The notes: generated from the letters alone by a model not told the origin. Counted from the stretch's first letter, positions 16,709 to 25,607 are shown. The stretch is 38,411 nt of DNA from CAVVTR01 sp963751245 (GCA_963751245.1 CAVVTR010000020.1:1-38411); one strand, 5' to 3'. Program-made: numbers and translations.

Positions 16709-17194
16709 TCAGCCACGCCGGCGGCTGCGCCACCAGGCCCAGTGGATGACCTCCGGCCGCCGGGCGGCGGGCGTGCACAGCAGCCACGGGTCGGGACGGA
16801 TCCCGGCACGGCCCAGGTCCAGCCGGTCCGCGTCCCAGCAGGTCCGGACCGTCGCTCCGGCCTCGGTGAGTCCGAGGGTGTGGCGGGTGCAGGCGTCCAC
16901 GAGGAGCTCGCGCTGCCCCGCGTCCAACGGCAGCAGGCGGCGCGAGAGCCCGCCGGCGAGCGCGGCGCCGCGGGCGCCGTGGTCCGGGTCGTGGTCGTCG
17001 TTCCACCGCCGGGCGTCGTGGAACAGCGAGAACATCTCCACCACGGCGGGATCCGCACCGGTCTCCGCCGCGAGGCGCAGGCCGTTCTCCCGCACCCGCA
17101 TCCAGTGCCCCCACCCGTGGAGGCCGTCCCAGCGCAGCCGGTAGCCGCCCCGCACGACCTCGATCAGAGCCGCCGTGATCAGGTCCCCGCTCAC
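16709..17194 (-). CDS. HD-domain protein
   Basis: The 161-residue protein has an HD-type metal-binding pattern: His30 (HGWGHW), His59-Asp60 (LFHDARRWNDDHD) and further Asp/His residues at 67-72. A conserved-looking TCWDADRLDLGRAGI segment near 118-132 is typical of small HD phosphohydrolases. Substrate is unknown. The GTG at 17194 begins 9 nt after the stop of the Fe-S/anchor gene, so it probably belongs to the molybdoenzyme operon, though no direct functional link is known to me. Confidence 0.75.
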   Translation of the reverse strand: MSGDLITAALIEVVRGGYRLRWDGLHGWGHWMRVRENGLRLAAETGADPAVVEMFSLFHDARRWNDDHDPDHGARGAALAGGLSRRLLPLDAGQRELLVDACTRHTLGLTEAGATVRTCWDADRLDLGRAGIRPDPWLLCTPAARRPEVIHWAWWRSRRRG

Positions 17195-17203
17195 CCCGGC
17201 AGT

Positions 17204-18532
17204 CTATCCCCGTCCCCCCGCCAATGCCGCGAGAGCGAGGCGGGACTCGCGCTCCGGCGCGGGGAAGGCGAGGCCGGCGTACAGCCCGGCCCGGTCCACG
17301 AGCTCTCCCGCCACGACACCCGCCACGCCCCACGGGCCCAGCACGCCGGTCAGCACCCAGGCGGCGAGCGGCAGCCCGAAGCCGGCGGCCAGCCGGAAGA
17401 GCGCCAGCGGCCACGGGGTCTCGCTCCCGCGCACCATCCGCGCGGCGTAGAGGGCCCCCCTGGCGGCTCCCACCGCCAGCGCCGGCCCCGGCAGGCCGAG
17501 GAGGAGGGCCACGGCGAACGCCCAGGTCAGCGTGGCCATGGCGCTGTGAGGGACGGCGGCGGTGCTCTGCCCGCGCACCCGGTAGACCATGTCCATGGCC
17601 GCGAGCGAGGCGACCCCGCAGGCGGCGGCGGCCCAGCCCAGAACCACCGGCGCGGCGGGCAGCGCCAGCGCGGCGGTCCCCAGGGCCGCGAACGCGGTGA
17701 ACGCCGCCACCTCCCGGCTCACCCAGGAGGAGCGCACCCCGGCGAGGGCCCTCCAGGCGCGCAGCGGCCGCCCGAGGTGGGCGGCGGACACGGCGATGGC
17801 GGCGGCGCACAGGGCGGCGAAGCCCCAGGCGGGCCAGCCCGCGGGCGCCGCCCGGTCGGCCGTGAACAACGCCACCAGGGCGGTGGCCGCCACCGTGAAC
17901 GCCAGCAGCGGCCACTCCCCGGCGGCTCCCGCCACGAACCCCGCGCGCACAGCCCCGGCCGGCGCCGTCGCCGGCGCCGCCGTGGTCTCCGGGGGCGCCG
18001 CACCGCGGCGGCGGGGAAGCACGCGAAGCGCCGGACGGGTGCCAACCTCGGGAAGGCCCGGCGCCTCGGGAGGCGGCAGCGACTCCCCGCCCGCCGGGGC
18101 GAAACCCAGCGCCCCCGTGGGGCAGGCGGCGGCACACGCCGGAACGCCGCCCTCCGCGAGCCTCCCGGCGCACAGCGTGCACTTCTCGACGGTCCCCGCG
18201 GCGGGGACGAAGCGGGGCGCCCCGTAGGGGCACACCCAGGTGCAGTAGCGGCAACCGACGCAGCGGCCGCGGTCGACGAGCACGGCGCCGGTGACGGGGT
18301 CCTTGCCATAGGCCCCGGCGGGGCACGCCGGGACGCACGGCGGGGCGGCGCAGTGGTTGCAGGCGAGGGAGAGGTGCACCACCGGCGCCCCGGCCCAGCG
18401 CCGGGGGTTGAACGTGGTCACAGTGCGCCAGGCGGTGCCCCGGGAGACCGGGTTGGCGGCCGCGCACGCCACGCGGCACGCCGAGCACCCCGTGCACCGC
18501 TCCAGGTCGAGGGTGAAGTACGCCTGGCCCAT
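17204..18532 (-). CDS. Fused Fe-S (DmsB-like) and membrane-anchor (DmsC-like) subunit of a molybdoenzyme
   Basis: The 442-residue protein combines two usually separate subunits. The N-terminal ~150 residues are a four-cluster ferredoxin with cysteine groups CTGCSACRVAC, CNHCAAPPCVPACP, CVGCRYCTWVCP and CTLC to CAAACP. After a Pro/Ala-rich linker, residues about 200-430 form roughly eight membrane helices resembling DmsC, the quinol-interacting anchor (PHSAMATLTW and GSETPWPLALFRL are seen). It should pass electrons between the quinone pool and the catalytic subunit encoded just upstream. ATG 18532 shares one base with that gene's stop (TGATG), implying translational coupling; a GTG one codon earlier is possible. 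Confidence 0.88.
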   Translation of the reverse strand: MGQAYFTLDLERCTGCSACRVACAAANPVSRGTAWRTVTTFNPRRWAGAPVVHLSLACNHCAAPPCVPACPAGAYGKDPVTGAVLVDRGRCVGCRYCTWVCPYGAPRFVPAAGTVEKCTLCAGRLAEGGVPACAAACPTGALGFAPAGGESLPPPEAPGLPEVGTRPALRVLPRRRGAAPPETTAAPATAPAGAVRAGFVAGAAGEWPLLAFTVAATALVALFTADRAAPAGWPAWGFAALCAAAIAVSAAHLGRPLRAWRALAGVRSSWVSREVAAFTAFAALGTAALALPAAPVVLGWAAAACGVASLAAMDMVYRVRGQSTAAVPHSAMATLTWAFAVALLLGLPGPALAVGAARGALYAARMVRGSETPWPLALFRLAAGFGLPLAAWVLTGVLGPWGVAGVVAGELVDRAGLYAGLAFPAPERESRLALAALAGGRG

Positions 18533-20571
18533 CACGCCCGCTCCACCTCGACGGCGTTGTCGTGGAACGCCGCGCCGTGGGCCATGTCGGTCTCCCGGGC
18601 GCGGGACAGGAGGTTGACGCCACCCCCCTCGCAGGCCCAGCGGCCGTTGGGCGTCACCACGCAGCCCGGCCTCACCCCGTGGTCGATCCGCAGCACGAGG
18701 GTCAGCTCACCGCGGTCGTTGTAGACCCGCACCCGCACCCCGTCGGGGAGGGAGCGGGCGCTCGCGTCCGCGGGGTTCATCGCCAGAACCGGCTCCCCCG
18801 CGATCTCCCGGATCGCGGCCAGGTTGCCGAACTGGGAGTGGATGCGGTCCTTCGTATTGGGGGTGAGCAGCTGCAGCGGGTGGCCCGCGCCGGGCCTGGC
18901 CCACTCGGCGGGAGGCGTCCAGCGCGGCAGCGGGTCGGCGCCCCAACGCGCCGCGACCTCGGCCGAGAGGAGCTCGATCCTGCCCGAGGGCGTGGGAAAG
19001 TCCAGACCGGCGAACGCCACATCCTCGGCGCCCGGGGCCGCCACCGGCCCTTCCCGGAGCCGCTCCAGCGTGAGCCCGGGGAACGGCGCCAGCCGGCGCC
19101 GGAGGTAGGCCTCGACGCCGGCGTCCCCCGGCCCCGGCAGCTCGCGGGCGACGGCGGACTCGTCGAGCTGCAGCCTTCTCGCCAGCTCCCAGTAGACCTC
19201 GGACTCCGGACGCACCTCCCCCGGCGGTTCGAGGAGCTTGTCCTTGATCTGGATGAGGTGGTGCCAGTAGGCGGTGATGACGTCGGCCTGCTCGAACATG
19301 GTCTTGGCCGGCAGCACGACGTCGGCCTCCCGGGCCGTGTCGGTGAGGAACTGGTCCACCACCACGCGGAACTCCAGTGAGCGCAGGGCGGCGAGCACGG
19401 CGGGGGTCTCGGGCTGCTGGGTGACCGGGTTGCCCCGCTCGATCCAGGCCATCCGCAGCGGCGGATCCTGCTGCGCGAGGATGTCCCGCCCCAGCGTGGC
19501 CGCCGACACCGACACCCGCTCCGGCCGCTCGTCGCGCTCCGGCGGCAGGGAGGCCAGCGGGTCCCGGAGAGCGGAGAAGACGTGGCTCTGAAGGTTGGCG
19601 TAGCCCCAGCCGGCGCCGCGCCGGCCGATGTTGCCCGTGAGCGCCACCAGGGCGAGCAGCGCGCGCATGGTCTGGCCACCGTTGGTGTAGCGCTGCATCC
19701 CGAACCCCGCGCACAGGGTCATGGGCTTCACCGTGGCCACGAGCTCCGCCAGCCTCCCGAGGACCGCTTCTCCCACCCCGGTGATGCCGGCCACCCGCTC
19801 CGGTGGGTACTCCTCGAGCATGGCGCGAAACGCGTCGTAGCCGAGGACGTGCCGTTGGACGAACGCCTCGTCGACGCCCCCGCGGGCCACGAGCAGCCGG
19901 GCCACCCCGAGGGCCAGCGCCCCGTCGGTGCCCGGCACCGGCTGCACGAGGAGCTCCGCCGGCTCCGCGGAGTCGGTGCGGCGCGGGTCCACGACCACGA
20001 GCCGGGCGCCGCGGTCGAGCGCCTGCTGGATGAACGTCATCTGGTGCAGGTTGGTCTCGGCGGGGTTCTTCCCCCACAGGAGGATGAGCCGGGCGTCGGC
20101 GATATCGGAGGGGGCGCTCGAGCGGTTGTCGCCGAGGGTCAGCCGGGTCGCCTCGAGCCCGGCCGGCCAGCACAGGTCGCCGTAGGTGGTGGTGCACCCC
20201 CCGTAGAGCCGCCAGAAGGAGCCCGCCACGCCGTTCATGAGCCCCTTGGTGCCGCTGCCGGCGTAGAAGAGCACGCTGCGGGGCCCGGGGTCGGCGCGGA
20301 AGGCGCGCAGCCGGTCCGCGACGAGCTCCAGCGTCTCGTCCCAGCCGGCCCGGCGGAACCCGCCCCCGGACCGCCGGATCAGGGGGTGGAGGAGGCGGTC
20401 CGGCGCGCTGACCCGCTCCAGATAGGCGAGCCCCTTCAGGCACGGCCCCCCCGCCGTCGCGGCGTTGTCCGGGTGGGCCGCGATCCCCCGCACCCGGCCG
20501 TCCACCACCTCCACCCGCAGGGAGCAGGTGGAGTAGCAGTTGCGCGGGCACGCCGTCGTGAAGATCGCCAC
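18532..20571 (-). CDS. Molybdopterin-dependent oxidoreductase catalytic subunit (DMSO-reductase superfamily)
   Basis: The 679-residue protein has an N-terminal [4Fe-4S] site with Cys8, Cys12, Cys16 and Cys44 (CPRNCYSTC, then GGPCLKG). Molybdopterin-binding segments follow, including ILLWGKNPAETN and VVVDPRR, and a C-terminal molydopterin-dinucleotide-binding domain (TPNTKDRIHSQFGN, then MNPADA). Cys134 in YGDLCWPAG is at about the place of the molybdenum ligand. GTG 20571 is chosen because GGAGG lies four bases upstream; further upstream the frame is Arg/Pro-rich non-homologous sequence. No twin-arginine signal precedes the Fe-S site, so a cytoplasmic location is likely, in contrast to DmsA. 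The substrate cannot be read from sequence; polysulfide, thiosulfate, DMSO-type or hydratase chemistry are all possible. Confidence 0.88.
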   Translation of the reverse strand: MAIFTTACPRNCYSTCSLRVEVVDGRVRGIAAHPDNAATAGGPCLKGLAYLERVSAPDRLLHPLIRRSGGGFRRAGWDETLELVADRLRAFRADPGPRSVLFYAGSGTKGLMNGVAGSFWRLYGGCTTTYGDLCWPAGLEATRLTLGDNRSSAPSDIADARLILLWGKNPAETNLHQMTFIQQALDRGARLVVVDPRRTDSAEPAELLVQPVPGTDGALALGVARLLVARGGVDEAFVQRHVLGYDAFRAMLEEYPPERVAGITGVGEAVLGRLAELVATVKPMTLCAGFGMQRYTNGGQTMRALLALVALTGNIGRRGAGWGYANLQSHVFSALRDPLASLPPERDERPERVSVSAATLGRDILAQQDPPLRMAWIERGNPVTQQPETPAVLAALRSLEFRVVVDQFLTDTAREADVVLPAKTMFEQADVITAYWHHLIQIKDKLLEPPGEVRPESEVYWELARRLQLDESAVARELPGPGDAGVEAYLRRRLAPFPGLTLERLREGPVAAPGAEDVAFAGLDFPTPSGRIELLSAEVAARWGADPLPRWTPPAEWARPGAGHPLQLLTPNTKDRIHSQFGNLAAIREIAGEPVLAMNPADASARSLPDGVRVRVYNDRGELTLVLRIDHGVRPGCVVTPNGRWACEGGGVNLLSRARETDMAHGAAFHDNAVEVERA

Positions 20572-20646
20572 GCTGCCTCCGGACCGCGCCGAGTATACGG
20601 CGGTGGCGACGGCGGTTCTCCGCCGGGGTAGGATGGCACCGCCCAC

Positions 20647-21558
20647 ATGGACGCCTCCCCCGCTCCCCGGCACGCCCCGCTCCTGTCCCCCGGCCTGCGC
20701 TACATGGCGCTGTCCGCGCTCTTCTTCTCCCTGATGAGCCTGTTCGTGAAGATCGCCGGTCGCACGTTCCCCACCATGGAGCTCGTCTTCGCCCGGGCCG
20801 TCGTGGTCTCGGCCCTCGCCCTCGTGGACATCCGGCGCCGCGGCGCGCGCCTGCGCAGCTCCGAGTGGCGGCTGCTGAGCCTGCGGGGCCTCGTGGGCCT
20901 GGCCGCCCTCACCTGCTTCTACTTCGCCGTCGTCCACCTGCCGCTGGCCGAGGTGACGGTGATCCACTTCACCAACCCCGTCTTCACCGCCATCATCGCC
21001 GCCGTCTTCCTCGCGGAGGGCCTGAGGAGCCGGGAGGTCGCGCTGACCCTCGTGAGCCTCGCCGGCGTCGTGCTGGTCGCCAGGCCGTCGGCGATGCTGG
21101 CGGGCGGGGACGACCACTACCAGCTGGCGGTGGCCGCGGCGCTGGCCGGGGCCATCCTGGCAGCGGTCGCCTACTCGCTGGTGCGCCACCTGCGCCGCGA
21201 GGACGCCATGGTCATCGTCTTCTACTTCGCCGCGGTGAGCGTGGTCGTGGCGCTCCCCCTCATGGCGTCCGTGTTCGTGATGCCGCGGGGGTGGGAGTGG
21301 CTCACGCTCCTCGCCGTCGGCGTCGCCACCTTCCTGGGCCAGTTGTTCATGACCCTCGGGCTGCAGCGCGAACGGGCCGCGAGGGCGACCGCCGTGGGCT
21401 ACCTGCAGATCGTCTTCGCGGCGACGTGGGGGATCCTCTTCTTCGGCGAGGTGCCCCGGCTCACGACCCTCGCGGGGGCCGCCGTGATCGTGGGCAGCAC
21501 GCTGCTCCTCGCCCGTCTCCGCGAGCACCCGCCGGCCGGGGCGCGCGGAGAGACGTGA
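20647..21558 (+). CDS. EamA/DMT-superfamily transporter
   Basis: The 303-residue protein has about ten membrane helices in two EamA halves (about 15-145 and 160-290). Recognisable segments are FFSLMSLFVKIAG in helix 1, the conserved VTVIHFTNPVFTAIIAAVFL stretch, and GYLQIVFAATWGILFFGE in the second half. Members export metabolites or amino acids; the substrate is unknown. The gene is divergent from the molybdoenzyme gene with 75 nt between them. The assigned ATG lacks a strong ribosome site, so an internal start (MALSAL, residue 20) is possible. Confidence 0.87.
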   Translation: MDASPAPRHAPLLSPGLRYMALSALFFSLMSLFVKIAGRTFPTMELVFARAVVVSALALVDIRRRGARLRSSEWRLLSLRGLVGLAALTCFYFAVVHLPLAEVTVIHFTNPVFTAIIAAVFLAEGLRSREVALTLVSLAGVVLVARPSAMLAGGDDHYQLAVAAALAGAILAAVAYSLVRHLRREDAMVIVFYFAAVSVVVALPLMASVFVMPRGWEWLTLLAVGVATFLGQLFMTLGLQRERAARATAVGYLQIVFAATWGILFFGEVPRLTTLAGAAVIVGSTLLLARLREHPPAGARGET

Positions 21559-21667
21559 GCGCCGCCGTACAATCGTACAATCGGAGAACGAGGTCGACAC
21601 CCCGCGACGTGCCCGCCGGCCGGCCGCCGCACACCGCCGCGGACGGGGCCGGGGAGAGAGGGGCAGC

Positions 21668-22414
21668 ATGGAAGCTTTCCTGACCGTCCGCGCCGACGAG
21701 CTCGCGTGGATCCGCCGCGAGCAGATGGTGGCCGTGGACCGCGCCGTGATGGCGGCGCTCCACATCGGGCTCGTCCAGCTGATGGAGAACGCGGGCCGGG
21801 CCCTGGCGGCGGTGGCCGCGCGGCGCTTCCTGGACGGCGATCCCGTGGGGCGGCGGATCGTGGTGCTGGCCGGGACCGGCGGCAACGGCGGCGGGGCCAT
21901 GGTGTGCGCGCGGCGCCTGTCCGGATGGGGGGCGGCGGTGGAGCTCGTTCCGACGAGGCGCCCCGAGGCGTACTGCGGCGTCCCCTCGGGGCAGCTCGAC
22001 ATCCTCCAGCGCATGGGCGTGCCCCACCTCTCCGTGGAGGCGCTGGCCGAAAGGCCCGCTCCCGACCTCGTCATCGACGGTCTCGTCGGCTACAGCCTGG
22101 CCGGCGCGCCCCGGGGCGTCGTCGCGGAGGCGATCCGCTGGGCCAACGGCACCCCCGTCCCCGTCCTCTCCCTGGACCTTCCCTCCGGTCTGGACGCCAC
22201 CGCCGGACCCGTCTACGAGCCCACCGTCCGCGCCACGGCCACGGTCACCCTGGCCCTGCCCAAGACGGGCCTGCGCGCGCCCGGCGCCGAGAAGATGGTC
22301 GGAGAGCTCTATCTCGCCGACATCGGCGTGCCTCCGGAGATCTACCGGCGTCCTGAGATCGCCGTAGGCGCCGGACCCGTCTTCGCCCGCGGCGACATCC
22401 TGCGGGTGGTGTGA
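21668..22414 (+). CDS. nnrE: NAD(P)H-hydrate epimerase (YjeF_N domain only)
   Basis: The 248-residue protein repairs the R epimer of hydrated NAD(P)H. It has MENAG (39-43), the Rossmann-type GTGGNGGGA loop (69-77), and LDLPSGLDATAG near residue 180, all typical of the epimerase domain. The fused ADP/ATP-dependent dehydratase domain found in many bacterial YjeF proteins is absent and must be encoded elsewhere if present. ATG 21668 follows a GAGAGGGG site. It is 109 nt downstream of the EamA gene on the same strand and convergent with the GGDEF-EAL gene, with only 12 nt between stops. Confidence 0.88.
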   Translation: MEAFLTVRADELAWIRREQMVAVDRAVMAALHIGLVQLMENAGRALAAVAARRFLDGDPVGRRIVVLAGTGGNGGGAMVCARRLSGWGAAVELVPTRRPEAYCGVPSGQLDILQRMGVPHLSVEALAERPAPDLVIDGLVGYSLAGAPRGVVAEAIRWANGTPVPVLSLDLPSGLDATAGPVYEPTVRATATVTLALPKTGLRAPGAEKMVGELYLADIGVPPEIYRRPEIAVGAGPVFARGDILRVV

Positions 22415-22426
22415 CACCGCGGCGCC

Positions 22427-24793
22427 TCAGCGTCCGGCGCCCTGGGTCTCGACGAGCAGGCGGGCACACTCGGGAGCGGTCAGCGGCGGGCTGAAGAAGT
22501 TCCCCTGATAGGCGTCGCAACCGTGGTCCTCGAGGAACGCCACCTGCTCGGCGGTCTCGATGCCCTCGGCCACCAGCTGCAGCCCGAGCCCGTGACCCAG
22601 GGCGATCACCGCCCTGGCGATGGCCTCGTCGCCCCGCTGGCTGGGGATGTCCTTGAGGAAGGAACGGTCGATCTTCAGCGTGTCGAAGGGGAAGCGGCGG
22701 AGGTAGCCGAGGGAGGAGTACCCCTTGCCGAAGTCGTCGATGGCCAGGCTCAGCCCGAGGGACTTGAGGGCGGCCAGCGTCTGGGCGGCCTGTTCCGGGT
22801 GGCGCATCACCACGCTCTCCGTGATCTCCAGCTCCAGCCAGCGCGGCTCGAGGCGCGTCTCCTCGAGGGCCCCCCTGACGGCGTCGGTGAGCCCGGCGTC
22901 GCCGACCTGGCGGCTGGAGAGGTTGACGGCGATCCTCACCGCGGGCAGCCCCGCCTCGCGCCACGCCGCCGCCTGCTCGCACGCCGCGTGCAGCACCCAC
23001 GAGCCCACCGCCTCGATGAGCCCGCTGTCCTCGGCCAGCGGCACGAACCGCCCCGGCGGGATGAGGCCGGCCTCCGGGTGCTGCCAGCGCACCAGCGCCT
23101 CGAGGCCGACGATTCTGCCGGTCAGGAGGGAGACCTGGGGCTGGAAGTGGAGCACCAGCTCCCCCTGCTGGATCGCCCTCCTCAGGCTGTTCTCGAGGAT
23201 GAAGCGCTCGACGGTGGACTCGGTGAGCTCCGCGGTGTAGAACCCGTACGAGCTCCGCCCCTCCTCCTTCGCCCGGTACATGGCGCTGTCGGCGTGCTTG
23301 AGGAGCGTCGTGGCGTCCCGGCCGTCCTCGGGGAAAAGGCTGATCCCGATACAGGCGGTGACGTAGACCTCGAACCCCTGCACCACGAACGGCGCCGACA
23401 GCCCCTGCATGCTCTTCGCCGCCACCACGCCCGCCGTCTCCCGGTCGGGGAGGTCCTCCAGGAGAATGGTGAACTCGTCGCCGCCGAGGCGGGCCACGGT
23501 GTCGTCGGAGCGGACGCAGGCGGTCAGCCGCCGCGCCACCTCGCGGAGCAGCTCGTCCCCCGCCGGGTGGCCGAAGGAGTCGTTGACGTCCTTGAAGCGG
23601 TCCAGGTCCAAAAAGAGCACCGCCATCCGGTCCCCGGTCCGCTGGGCGCGGGCCACGGCGTGCTCCACCCTGGCGTTGAAGAGGAGCCGGTTGGGCAGAC
23701 CGGTGAGGGGGTCGTGGTGGGCCAGGTGCTCGAAGCGGGCCTCCGACTCCTTGAGCGCGCTGATGTCCGAGAACACCCCCACGTAGTTGGTGATCCGGCC
23801 CGCCTCGTCGCGCACCACGCTGATGCTCAGCAGCTCCGGGTAGACCTCGCCGTTCTTGCGTCGGTTCCAGATCTCGCCGTGCCACCGCCCGCGCTCGCGG
23901 ACGGAGGCCCACATGGCCTCGTAGAACGACCGGCCGTGACGCCCGGACTGCAGGACCCTCGGCGTCTGGCCGCGGATCTCGTCGGCGCCGTACCCGGTGA
24001 GCTCCACGAACGCGCGGTTCACCGCGAGGATGCGAACCTCGGCGTCGGTGATCATGACGCCGTCGGAGGTGTTCTCGAACACGGTGGCCGACTGCCGCAG
24101 CTCCTCGTCGACCCGCCGGCGCTCGACGATCTCCCTCTCGAGCCTGGCGTTGGTGGCCATCAGCATGGCCGTGCGGGCCTGCACCTGACGCTCCAGCTCG
24201 GCGTTGAGCCGCTCGAGCTCATGCAGCAGCGCGAGGTTGTCCAGCCGTCCCGTGGCCATGTGCATGGCCTGCTGCAGCAGCGGCGCCAGGTCGGTGAGGG
24301 CCTCGGCGTCCCGCGTCTCGTCGGCGAGGACGAGCACGCCGTCGGCGCACTCCCGCGAGCCGCACGGCACCAGGAGGAGCCCCCGCGGCACGAAGTTCGC
24401 GCCGGCGAACACCGGCCCGCCCGCGACGGTCCCGCCGCCCGGCACGGCGGCCACGACCCGGCCCTCCCGCAGCGTGGCCGCCGCCTCGGGCGGCACCGAC
24501 CACGTCCCGGACGGCCCGGCGTCGTCGAGGAAGGCGGCGTACGCCCGCGCCACCTCGACCGCGCCCTCCCGCAGCCTGCCGAAGGCGCAGTAGCCGATCC
24601 CCTTCAGGATCGAGACGCGCTCCAGCAGCGTGGCGAACACCGAGTCGGCGTCCGTGCAGTTGCCGAGCGCCTCGGCGAGGAGGCCGAGCAGCAGCACGTC
24701 CTCGGTCTGACCGGTGAGCGAGGCGTTCTCCTCCTCCACCAGGCGCAGCCGCTCCTCCAGCTCGCGGATCCGGTCCCGGCGGTCACCGTTCAC
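22427..24793 (-). CDS. GAF-PAS-GGDEF-EAL cyclic-di-GMP signalling protein
   Basis: The 788-residue soluble protein has a short coiled coil (5-30), a GAF-like sensor (about 40-185), a second coiled coil (about 185-235), PAS/PAC (about 236-350), GGDEF (about 355-525) and EAL (about 535-780). The GGDEF motif is intact (437-441), and an RxxD inhibitory site (RSDD, 428-431) lies five residues before it. The EAL motif is intact (EALVRW, 565-570), with DDFGKGYSSL and AEGIET present, so both cyclase and phosphodiesterase activity are possible. No membrane segment is seen. The GTG start at 24793 follows GGGAGG and overlaps the end of the hydrolase gene by 11 nt, implying coupling. Confidence 0.92.
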   Translation of the reverse strand: MNGDRRDRIRELEERLRLVEEENASLTGQTEDVLLLGLLAEALGNCTDADSVFATLLERVSILKGIGYCAFGRLREGAVEVARAYAAFLDDAGPSGTWSVPPEAAATLREGRVVAAVPGGGTVAGGPVFAGANFVPRGLLLVPCGSRECADGVLVLADETRDAEALTDLAPLLQQAMHMATGRLDNLALLHELERLNAELERQVQARTAMLMATNARLEREIVERRRVDEELRQSATVFENTSDGVMITDAEVRILAVNRAFVELTGYGADEIRGQTPRVLQSGRHGRSFYEAMWASVRERGRWHGEIWNRRKNGEVYPELLSISVVRDEAGRITNYVGVFSDISALKESEARFEHLAHHDPLTGLPNRLLFNARVEHAVARAQRTGDRMAVLFLDLDRFKDVNDSFGHPAGDELLREVARRLTACVRSDDTVARLGGDEFTILLEDLPDRETAGVVAAKSMQGLSAPFVVQGFEVYVTACIGISLFPEDGRDATTLLKHADSAMYRAKEEGRSSYGFYTAELTESTVERFILENSLRRAIQQGELVLHFQPQVSLLTGRIVGLEALVRWQHPEAGLIPPGRFVPLAEDSGLIEAVGSWVLHAACEQAAAWREAGLPAVRIAVNLSSRQVGDAGLTDAVRGALEETRLEPRWLELEITESVVMRHPEQAAQTLAALKSLGLSLAIDDFGKGYSSLGYLRRFPFDTLKIDRSFLKDIPSQRGDEAIARAVIALGHGLGLQLVAEGIETAEQVAFLEDHGCDAYQGNFFSPPLTAPECARLLVETQGAGR

Positions 24794-25607
24794 CGGCGGC
24801 CTCCCGGAGGAACGCGAGCACGACCTCGGCGAGCCTGCCGGGCGCGTCGACCTGGGCGTAGTGCCCCGCGTCCGGCAGGACCACGAGGCGGCTTCCGGGG
24901 ATGGCCCGGTGCAGCCGCCGGCTGATCTCCGCCGGGAGGTAGACGTCGCCCTCCCCCCGCACCAGGAGCACCGGGAGGTCCAGGGCTTCGAGCCCGGCGC
25001 TAATGGCCGTCAGCTCGGTGTTGTCAAGGGCGTCTGCGAAGCGGAGGAACGCCCGGCGCGCCGCCGGCGTCGACACCTGCTCGGCGACCTCCCCGATCAG
25101 CTCAGGGGTCGCCCGCTCCTTGTGGACCAGGGCGCGGCGCACGATGAAGCGGAGCATGCCTAGATCCAGCGTCGCCATGGCGAGCTGGCGGAGGAGCGGG
25201 GTGCGCAGCGTCGCGATGGGCTGGACCGGCCAGAGATCGTACCCCACCGTGTTGATCAGCGTGAGGTCGGCGAGGCGGGAGGGGTGGCGCACCGCGAGGA
25301 TCTGGGCCACCCCGCCCCCCACGTCGTGGGCCACCAGGTGGACCCGCCCGAGCCCGAGCGTCCCGGCGAAGCGCTCCAGCACCTCGGCCTGGTGCCTCAG
25401 CGAGTAGTCGAAGTCCAGGGGACGGTCCGAGCCGCCGCAGCCCATCAGGTCAACGGCCACGACGTCGTAGTGCGGCGTCAGGTGAGGGAGCATTGCGGAC
25501 CAGATGAACGAGGCGGTGGTGATGCCGTGGACCAGCAGCACCGTCTCGCCGGACCCCTCCCTGAGGTAGGCCATCGTGCGGCCGTCGAGCGAACACCTGC
25601 CCTTCAA
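24783..25607 (-). CDS. Alpha/beta hydrolase with aspartate nucleophile
   Basis: The 274-residue alpha/beta hydrolase has the oxyanion-region HG at 27-28 (LLVHGITTASFIW) and Asp95 in the nucleophile elbow (AHDVGGG). The catalytic His is His249 (DAGHYAQVD). An Asp nucleophile instead of Ser is typical of haloalkane or fluoroacetate dehalogenases and epoxide hydrolases; C-C hydrolases and esterases use Ser. The true substrate is unknown. A TTG start at 25607 is supported by a GGGAGGG site six bases upstream. The gene overlaps the following GGDEF-EAL gene by 11 nt, so the hydrolase and c-di-GMP protein are likely made together. Confidence 0.85.
   Translation of the reverse strand: MKGRCSLDGRTMAYLREGSGETVLLVHGITTASFIWSAMLPHLTPHYDVVAVDLMGCGGSDRPLDFDYSLRHQAEVLERFAGTLGLGRVHLVAHDVGGGVAQILAVRHPSRLADLTLINTVGYDLWPVQPIATLRTPLLRQLAMATLDLGMLRFIVRRALVHKERATPELIGEVAEQVSTPAARRAFLRFADALDNTELTAISAGLEALDLPVLLVRGEGDVYLPAEISRRLHRAIPGSRLVVLPDAGHYAQVDAPGRLAEVVLAFLREAAGER

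Noticed and set aside
16643..18724. Long plus-strand frame opposite the Fe-S/anchor gene
   Set aside because: Low-complexity Pro/Gly/Arg/His translation typical of antisense frames in GC-rich DNA.
20572..22074. N-terminal extension of the molybdoenzyme frame
   Set aside because: The extension overlaps two plus-strand genes and has no homologous character; the GTG with GGAGG at 20571 is the sensible start.
22523..24925. 800-codon plus-strand frame opposite the GGDEF-EAL gene
   Set aside because: No recognisable domain, while the minus strand encodes intact GAF, PAS, GGDEF and EAL domains.
24783..25607. Calling the hydrolase a haloalkane dehalogenase
   Set aside because: The Asp nucleophile fits, but epoxide hydrolases and other dehalogenases share it, and halide-stabilising residues could not be assigned by eye.
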